A stretch of DNA of 64,000 nucleotides, from NCBI GenBank assembly GCA_037043015.1, contig CM073321.1, forward strand, positions 6,530,001-6,594,000, given 5' to 3'. The position numbers and the translations under genes are program-made. The notes under the pieces are model-generated. The model worked only from the letters and a program-made list of their open reading frames with translations. It had not been told where the DNA came from and did not search any database. Source of the DNA: Bryum argenteum. Its lineage: Eukaryota > Streptophyta > Bryopsida > Bryales > Bryaceae. This document shows, in pieces, positions 56,560 to 64,000 of this stretch. Positions within the stretch are counted from its first letter, which is position 1. Each line of letters starts with the position of its first letter.

Positions 56560-58270
56560 ATACGTGTTCAATTTGAATGCATCAATGTGTAAATAAAATA
56601 CTTGTTATTTGCACTCGGTAATAAAACGAAATTATTTTATAATCAACTCAGAAACATATAATTATTCTTGATTTTAGTATAAATTCATCTTCAAAGTGAA
56701 AATGAAGTTAATGATGTTTTTATTCACAGACTATGAGGAATATCACGTATGCGCATTTGGCTCATCTTTATGATCTTTATGAAAGGGTATCATAGAAATC
56801 TAAATTTTAGAAATATTTCACATGTAAATATGTAATTGTATCGTGGGATGATGAAGTAGAAATGAATCAATAATGGGATGATTTTGATGTACCCCATTCT
56901 GTATTACCAAATAATATTCTTACAAAACATATTAATACAACTTACAATTACTAGGTTCACTTGCCAATTTTGAGTTGATTTTTGAAACTATGAGTTCTCC
57001 AAAGTAAATTTATAAGTTGAAACTTACGAGGCTACGATTTTTTTTCCTTTAAAATTTAGATGTCACAAGTTACACACTAGTATGTTTGAAATCAATCTGA
57101 GATTGATTCATTCAGATTATCTTCAAGATCTATTTGACGTAAATTTCTTCTTTAATTTATTTGCAAAGCAATAATTAATTTCTTTAAAAAGAATTGGTTT
57201 CTACAAAATTAATGTCTTCTATGCTAATTCAATTTATTTTCATGTTCTATTTATGATTATGAGTAGCTATTAATGATGATATGAACCTAATGGGAAGCTC
57301 TACAAACTCATTGCAATTGCTTATTAAATGATTGGAAGTCTTTGTGAATTGCATTATGGTGACGTTCTAAAGACATAAAGAGGTTCTAAAGACATAAAGA
57401 GTCGCAAACACCTAAAGGCTTTAATTATTCAATATTTGTAAATTAACTATAATTGAATTTGTTTACGAAGTTGATCATCAATTACAATTAAAAAAGTGTT
57501 ATTTGAAATCAAATCACACTTTTTTCCCTTGGGAACATGGGAACATGGGGGTACTACTCAATTGGCTCCGTCGACAAAAGAAGAGTTGATTTCTTTTGGC
57601 AACCCAACACCGTCTATCAAAGCGTATACGTTTGTACAACCTGAAATTCTCCGCAAAAAGAATCAACGTCATGTTCTTTGCATTCTGATTCTACGTCAAG
57701 GCTCGGCGTCTGATGAATGTGACCATGTCTGATTTTTCAATCTGACCATATTTGCTAGGATATCCCATGTATTTTTCGTACACTACCATATACAAGGAAC
57801 AAGGTTCTTGGTCTCTTTTCACAATTTCAGTTTCATAAATGCTCGAAATGCAACGCTCATGGTGTTGTTGGATAGATCTTCAAACTCTCTACAATATTGA
57901 CCACATGTGTTTTGCCCAAGTCTGGATATTCCAGTGTCTAATTCTAGTAAAAATCTTCGAGGTAATGTATATGCTATGTACTACACTTGACTCGGAACAT
58001 CATAATACTCTAGTTCATATGGTAGATCTGACCCATGTTTGGCCACTAGCATGAATATGAAGTTCACTACACATTTATATGGTCGGATCTTAATTTTGAC
58101 CCTTCATTTGTTCAATGCACTCCAAAATACATCCAGACACCTCAAAAAAACCTCGTCTTCCAAAACAGGAGTGGTCATGAAAGAGTTAAAGTCACTTAAT
58201 ATACGTAATTTTGAGATTACCAATACTTGTGCATGTAATAATATATGGCATAATAGTCTTATCACTATAC
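56560..58270. other. AT-rich spacer, no gene seen
   Basis: No coding signature. A perfect 19-bp tandem duplication GTTCTAAAGACATAAAGAG lies at 57364-57401. Confidence 0.5.
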
Positions 58271-58274
58271 AACG

Positions 58275-58800
58275 TTATTCTTATATTTTCTATGCCGATT
58301 CCAAGTGTTGTGGGCAAATTTTGTGAAAGGCAAGAACATGATCGTATGGTGCAAAAGATTTGCAACTTCTAGAATCAATTTTTAGCTGATAACTCATTAT
58401 CAGGCAGTGTTACCTCAATGAAAGATGACTTGAGGTCATACTTCCGGACATTATTCTTATATTTTCTATGCCGATTCCAAGTGTTGTGGGCAAATTTTGT
58501 GAAACTTAAGGCAAGAACATGATCGTATGGTGCAAAAGATTTGCAACTTCTAGAATCAATTTTTAGCTAGTAATTGATTATCAGACAGTGTTACCTCAAT
58601 GAATGATGACTTGAGGTCATGATTCCGGACATTATTCTTATATTTTCTATGCCGATTCCAAGTGTTGTGGGCAAATTTTGTGAAAGGCAAGAACATGATC
58701 GTATGGTGCAAACGATTTGCAACTTGTAGAATTTATTTTTAGCTAGTAACCCAATCATCAGGCAGCGTTACTTGAATGAAAACATTAATATACCATGATT
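58275..58800. repeat. Young tandem array, about 178-bp monomer, three units
   Basis: Units start at 58275, 58451 and 58632 with TTATTCTTATATTTTCTATG and are over 90 percent alike by eye. Shared blocks: CCGATTCCAAGTGTTGTGGG, GGCAAGAACATGATCGTATG, GATGACTTGAGGTCAT. Unit 2 has a 5-bp insertion (ACTTA). The third unit decays at its end. Confidence 0.9.
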
Positions 58801-61004
58801 CATGTATTGACTAATATAGATAGGAAGTTATATTACTTAGTGAAATGATCATAATTAGTTTTTGCATAATTATGACAAGGTTACCACCTTTAATAGTTGT
58901 ATAAGTATGCTCATTCGATATATTGAAATTAAATAATATTCCTACATCATTACGATTAATGAAATTAACCCTAAACGTCCTCAAGAGAATTATGTGAAAG
59001 GAAGAATAGTATTTGGTGAAAAAAATTTACATGAAAATCATGGTCTTTGGATGAACTGTAACAGATTTTTACTTCGAAGATTTGTGATCGAGAATTCCAG
59101 ATACTTTTGGTACTCTTTACATTTTGCAGTGATGTTTCCACAATGAGAAAAGTGAATAAATGGATGATTTTCTAACAGGTATACCTTTTTCATCCACCGT
59201 TAGATTTCAAATTTATTTTTTTGGAAGGGATTCTAATTAGAGTCTACTTTGAGTACATTGTAGTACAAATCTTGACAAAATCAAAGATGTTTCGTAGATA
59301 AGGCGTACAGTTTACTAGTGCAAAGGGACTGGTTTTGGACTGTTTTCCCTTCGTAAATTTTTAGGTACTTATCACCATTGCAAGGGTAATTTTTGAGCCA
59401 AGTAATTATTCTGATGATAACTTTTTTCCGAGGGGTAGCATTAAGATGAAGATGGAACACTTTGTAATTCTTGATTTTTTCATTGGAGTAGCTTAATATA
59501 TTCATTTTCATCTATCAATGACACTTTCTTGGAAACGTGACTGTTGAATAAAAATAGGCTGGAACGTTTAGTGGTTAAGAGATGCATAAATTATGTTTAT
59601 TGTTTATAAACTAGTCAGAACTTTACACGTTGAACCGTTTCATGCTTAATCCTACAAAATGTTAGAATGTGGAGTAAATTGAAAGTTAGACTAGCTGGGG
59701 TACAGCACTATGCAATCACTAACGGTTGCAAGCGTAGAGGACAATCATAATGTAAACCGCTGTGCGGCTGACACCGACTCCCACGTCTCGTACAAATTCC
59801 TTTTTATTGTATTTCATTGTTCTGGCGACTAACATCTCCCTCATCTTGGATCTCTGTCCATTTTCAAGAAACCGGTAATGAATATTTAATTCACGGTCTT
59901 TCCCGCCATTTTTCAGGCCAGGACCCATCATATAAATATGTGTTCCACATTCTCTTCAGATTTTGACTGACTTACAGTAGTAGTACTCGCCATGCCATTC
60001 TCTGCAGAACATTACGTATTTTGATTTCATTGTGTCACGAAGTGTTTGTGTGAACGGAGTTGATGCTGGAGTTAGGGTCCTTCGAGTTGGTGGAGACATT
60101 CTTTTGTATCGGCAGCAAAGTGTCAGCGGTTCAATCTGAAGTTGTTGGCTACTTGCTACTCATCTTGAAATTTTAGTTTGACGTGTTTCCAAGAACTTGC
60201 AATTTCGGCATTAGACTTCTACTGCACAAGACGACCTCGCCGCTGATTGAGGTACATTGCTCAATATCCAGTACCAATCTTGAAGTTGTCATTAGAACAG
60301 CTAGTGGATTCTGTAATCCTGTCTTATTACTAGATTGCGTTATATGCCAGAGGAAGTCATCACAGTCCTCTTAGTCATTCCTTATGAAAAGATCTGGTTG
60401 AGTTGTAATTGTTCTGAATAATCAGTAAGCACTCTTAGATCAACCTACGAAAGATCTTGTATAGAATCTTTGAGAAGGATGATCTGAGCAAGCTCAAGAT
60501 TATAATAGTTGTGGTGGAATCGTTGTGGTGTAATTCATATTACACCTTGATTGGATCAGAGTAAGCTTGTGAGTATCTGAATTGAGTGCCCATCATATGA
60601 TAATGGCATTCACAAGTTTCAGAGCTTTCTTCATCTGCCGCAATCTCTTCTGTTATTACGGCCATTTCTGTATAGGTGATTTGGTTGTAGTAGCTCATAA
60701 ATTCTCCGGAAGTAGTTCTTGAGTTTCAGTTTCTACAGTACTACTATTTTCGTGTTATGACAGAGAACTGTACGGATGGTTTCCAACGCTTAGTTAGCAA
60801 TATTGAGTAATCGGAGGTAGGATACTTCTTACTGAATTAACAGTTTACTCCCCACCCACCCTTTTTGCAGGCTGAGCATCAGTGGAAATTCGATCACCTC
60901 GAATCACCCGGTCTGGATGAACTGATGCTTTGATAGTATGATAGCCATTTCCTGCTGCGCGTATCTCAGACTCGATGCGGCCTCGACTGTCTCCTTTGCT
61001 TAGG
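58801..61004. other. Spacer, no firm gene
   Basis: Mostly AT-rich. A possible small exon after TTTTTGCAG at 60871 reads AEHQWKFDHLESPGLDELM, which could be an upstream exon of the DUF7869-type gene. The rest shows no coding signature. Confidence 0.3.
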
Positions 61005-61639
61005 TATCGGGCAATCCCCCGATAAACCCGACGAGGCTGTTGTTGATGCCATCATCAAGCGATCCCCCGATACACTGGCTTGAATGTTGTGATCGCAATC
61101 ACCGAGGAATTCCTCGACTGTGGATGGATTGATCTGTTGACGATAGCATCGGGCGGTCCCCCGATACACCCGACGAGGTTGTTGTTGATGCTATCATCAA
61201 GCGATCCCCCGATAAACTGGCTTGAATGTTGTGATTGGAATCACCAAGGAAATCCTCGACTGTGGTTGGATTGATCCGTTGACGATAGCATTGGGCGGTC
61301 CCCCGATACGTAAAGGAGATTCTTCTGGGGGCCATCATCAGGCGATCCCCTGATAAGGTCCCATTGAATGCAAGTAGTAACAGTTCTGTGTACACACCGG
61401 AAGACGATCAAATGAGAGCCCGCATTGGGCGATTCCCCGATACGCGGGACAAGGTTGTTGCGATCGGACACATCGGGCGATCCACCGATACACCTCCAAG
61501 ATATTCGGTGACCGCCAACATCCGTCGAGACTACCATCATCGTGACGAGTGCAACATTGTTTTATCAGCCTCGGTCTACCGTGACATTCCAGCGTTGATA
61601 CCTTACCCTTACTGAGCTGCATCGGGCGAGCGCCCAATA
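61005..61639. repeat. Tandem 142-bp repeat carrying 20-bp palindromes
   Basis: Palindromes start at 61005, 61053, 61147, 61195, 61289, 61336, 61433, 61471 and 61620. Spacing 48, 94, 48, 94, 47 shows two full units and a partial third of about 142 bp, each with a complete palindrome (CATCGGGCGGTCCCCCGATA) and a variant (CATCAAGCGATCCCCCGATA). Spacer sequence (ACCCGACGAGG, GGCTTGAATGTTGTGAT, CTCGACTGTGG) is well kept between units 1 and 2. Confidence 0.85.
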
Positions 61640-61644
61640 TACGT

Positions 61645-64000
61645 TTGCTCTACATAACGGCGTCCGGTAGCTTCTCTAATTCTGGTTGGGTTAGTGGAAG
61701 CAGTTCACACGACAATGTGTACCGGAATAGGATGGATGTCACACTTCTTTATCCCGAGATTGGCGAGGTGGAGTCTGGTTTCATTCTTGAAGCCCATCCT
61801 GCTGGCGACTGGAGGGGTGTTCAGTTGCATGGCAACTGTAATGACTATGTCTTGCTACGGCCATCCGAGATCATTCCACAATTTTTGGATTTGCCCATCG
61901 ATCCACGCCAGGTTGGTGTTACTGTGCTCGGCCAGGCAGTTGATAAGTCTGTGCTTTGGAAAGTCCTGGACTTGATGATTCCACCGGAGAATTCCCACAC
62001 TGATGATACTGATGAGGGTGTGGACTCCCCTTATATTGCAAGATCCCAGTGGGTAGGACACGAGGTAATGCGAAAAGGGGATGGTAGTGATGACATAGCG
62101 TCGGGGAAAATTAATTGCTGCGATTCCAGTGACCCCTACCAGGATGGTGTTCTTGGTGAGGAGTGTGTTGGTGTCACTGTACTTCAGGTGATGACCGGTG
62201 ATATTATGTCCATTATGACGCATCAGAAGTGGCCCCTCTCAGAATGCTTTTGCGCATTCAGTGGTCGATCCTTGACTGACACACTTCATCACTTTGCGTC
62301 CCTGCCCGAAATCGTCGACCCTGACGCATATATGGGGGGGGATTCAAAAACCTCCCTATCGATTTGTCAGCAGGAAGCGCCGTGAGAGTCCAGTCATTTC
62401 CATGTACACGAAAATGACGGGAGATAGCGAGATTCGTCAAATCATCGCGGAGAAGTGTTGCGACTTACGGTGTTGCCAACGATTTCCCTGGTCACATACT
62501 CGCTCCGTTAGACAGTTGTTCTATCTAAAAGGGTATCAGGACAGGTGTGAGTACTGCATCGCGGCTGCGGGACAATTGCACTCCAAACCGAGGGTCAGAC
62601 TGAAGTTCATGACTCTAATGGGACTTGAGGTGTGCACTACAGCGTGGTATAAAATTCATGGTATCGCGAAATCGACGTTCCATGGATTCATTCGGAACTT
62701 CAAGGAAGGTGTTTTTTCAGGTCAGCATGGAAACAAAGGTATCAAGCGTCCCCGCATCAGGACGGTTCAAGCAATGGATACAATCGCAGCCATTGTGTCT
62801 GAGAACGCTGATCAGATGCCTAATCAAATGCGCGGAACTGGAAAACCCCGCCGAATCGACGCACTGAAGTATCTTCCGGCCCTTAACAACTGGACGAAAG
62901 TTCACTCCGTTGTTAATGAGGTAAATTTCGACCTTCGCATTCATATGTATGTTAGGTTGGGATGGGGCGATCGCCCCATGCCTGAGCGAGGTTTCATGAG
63001 GTTTCATGTCTACGTCTATGTAGTAATTTCTCTGCTTTGCTTGCATTTGTAAATGAGTCGACTTTTATCTAAAGGGATTTATTTGAATTGTTAAGCAGAC
63101 GAACCTTCCTACGGCCTGCCGCCAGTCAGTCAGTCTGCGATTAGCCGAATTAAGACTGGCATGTTCAATAATGTTGCTATCAAACCCGTTGGAAGTAGTT
63201 TCGCAAAATGTACCGAGTGCGACACCCTTCAGCAGTTTATTTCAAGGAGTCCGAATGGCAGTCCTGAGTATGTTTCATTCATGAAGCAGAAACTTTCTCA
63301 TTTGCATCACCAGGCATCCTGCTGTCGGCTATATGCATCTTGGCGTGAAGAGTCAAAGCGGAATCCTCAAGAATATCTATGTGTGATTCATGACAAAATG
63401 GATACCGCGAAGACAGCTCTTCCACGGATGAGGACTACAACAAAGGCAACCTCTGGCTTGGGCCAGCTTCCAATGAACATGACGGGAATGGTTGCTTATG
63501 GCCACAGTGACGGCACCTATGCGCATTACTCACCGGACTGCTGGCCCTCCGATCCCAATGCCACGATTTCCTCTCTTGCAAAGCTGTTTAGGCAGCTCTT
63601 GGAGCCTCCACTTCGAGAATCGAGGGCGCTGTTTCCTCATCCTCCAGCTAATTCTCTCTTTGAAGCATTGTTACGCGGAAAATCCAGGTGCATCGATGCC
63701 CTAACGGTCATGGATCCGAACAAGTTTACTGGCGCCTCTCCACTGCCTAGGAAACTGTATCTTCAGTTAGACAATTCCGCGAAGGACAACAAGAACAAGT
63801 ACCTAATGTCATTTCTATCACTCCTTACGGCCAAGGGGATATTCGAGGAAATTCAGGCTGGGTTTCTTTTAGTCGGACAAACCCATGAGGATATTGATGC
63901 GTACTTTAGCCATCTCTCGAAGGCTCTCAAGAGCAGGAATACCTTCGTGCTTATAGACCTTATGAAAGCTTTCATGCAGTCTCAAGAATTGTCGTGCATG
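61645..64000 (+). CDS. DUF7869-type transposon-like protein (partial at right edge)
   Basis: First coding part 61645-62340, then a frame change at a run of eight G (62333-62340) into the frame 62294-62990. A donor at 62990 (GCGAG/GTTTCA) and an acceptor before 63099 (TTAAGCAG) keep the frame into a long exon open to the window end. Domains: a Cys-rich helical segment (IIAEKCCDLRCCQ), a helix-turn-helix-like part (GIAKSTFHGFIRNF), FAKCTECDTLQQF as a possible metal site near 63215, and the DUF7869 hallmark LYLQLDNSAKDNKNKYLMSF with GFLLVGQTHEDIDAYFS near 63755-63915. The Asp-x-Asn and His-x-x-x-Asp pattern suggests an RNase H-like nuclease or transposase, but that is inference. If GAG/GTAAAT (62919) is used as donor the phases do not fit. 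A 20-bp palindrome (62961-62980) would then be coding, read as WGDRPMP. The G8 frame change may mean pseudogene, an intron or an assembly error. Confidence 0.65.
62961..62980. repeat. 20-bp palindrome at the 3' end of a DUF7869 exon
   Basis: GATGGGGCGATCGCCCCATG, nearly perfect dyad. Confidence 0.8.

Noticed and set aside
1..64000. tRNA, rRNA or telomere repeats
   Set aside because: I saw no cloverleaf with conserved T-loop, no rRNA core words and no TTTAGGG runs while reading; a dedicated scan could still find a tRNA.

Overview
The window reads as nuclear DNA of a streptophyte plant or alga: intron-containing genes, a DUF659-type hAT transposase, a SWIM-finger MULE and Ty3/gypsy fragments of a plant-like type. 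The style of the gypsy reverse transcriptase and of several unusual coding families made me think of a charophyte (Chara-like) genome, but that is an impression, not a test. Gene density is very low and most coding sequence belongs to decayed mobile elements.

Layout. 1-0.5 kb: last two exons of an unrecognised gene. 0.5-8.7 kb: non-coding, with dispersed short motifs and a locally duplicated segment (2.2-3.9 kb). 8.7-10.2 kb: a four-exon COMMD2-like gene on the minus strand, the clearest ordinary host gene. 10.9-12.1 kb: decayed tandem array of about 300 bp. 14.0-15.4 kb: broken coiled-coil ORF. 16.8-21.3 kb: degenerate plus-strand Ty3/gypsy gag-pol (zinc knuckle, protease, RT), stopping abruptly inside RT where another repeat begins. 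22.0-23.2 kb: MULE transposase remnant. 25.3-26.8 kb: broken multi-exon ParB-like gene. 27.2-31.5 kb: 3' half of a minus-strand gypsy element with GPY/F integrase tail, a long extra ORF in the env position, and an LTR-like segment.

31.5-46.1 kb is dominated by a hAT transposase (37.1-39.5 kb), a second inverted hAT-related tail (32.1-32.7 kb), and between them a large nested inverted repeat built of hairpin-forming GC-rich minisatellites, AG/CT-rich blocks and a 62-bp AT-rich array. A related pair of coiled-coil genes follows: a fragment at 40.8-41.3 kb and an intact 487-codon ORF at 44.4-45.8 kb.

47.4-64 kb is the most unusual part. On the minus strand lie two FCP1/HAD-like genes lacking the catalytic aspartates, a gene joining a ParB/sulfiredoxin-like domain to a DNA-methyltransferase-like tail, and a small exon carrying the exact histone H3 N-terminal sequence ARTKQTAR. 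On the plus strand, running off the right edge, is a DUF7869-type gene. A family of about 25 near-palindromic 20-mers (consensus near CATCGGGCGATCGACCGATG) is scattered through this block, in spacers, in introns and apparently inside exons. I suggest, as inference only, that 47-64 kb may be one large mobile element or several related ones. Many coding segments are broken, mostly by TAG codons, so most entries from mobile elements are best read as pseudogenes.
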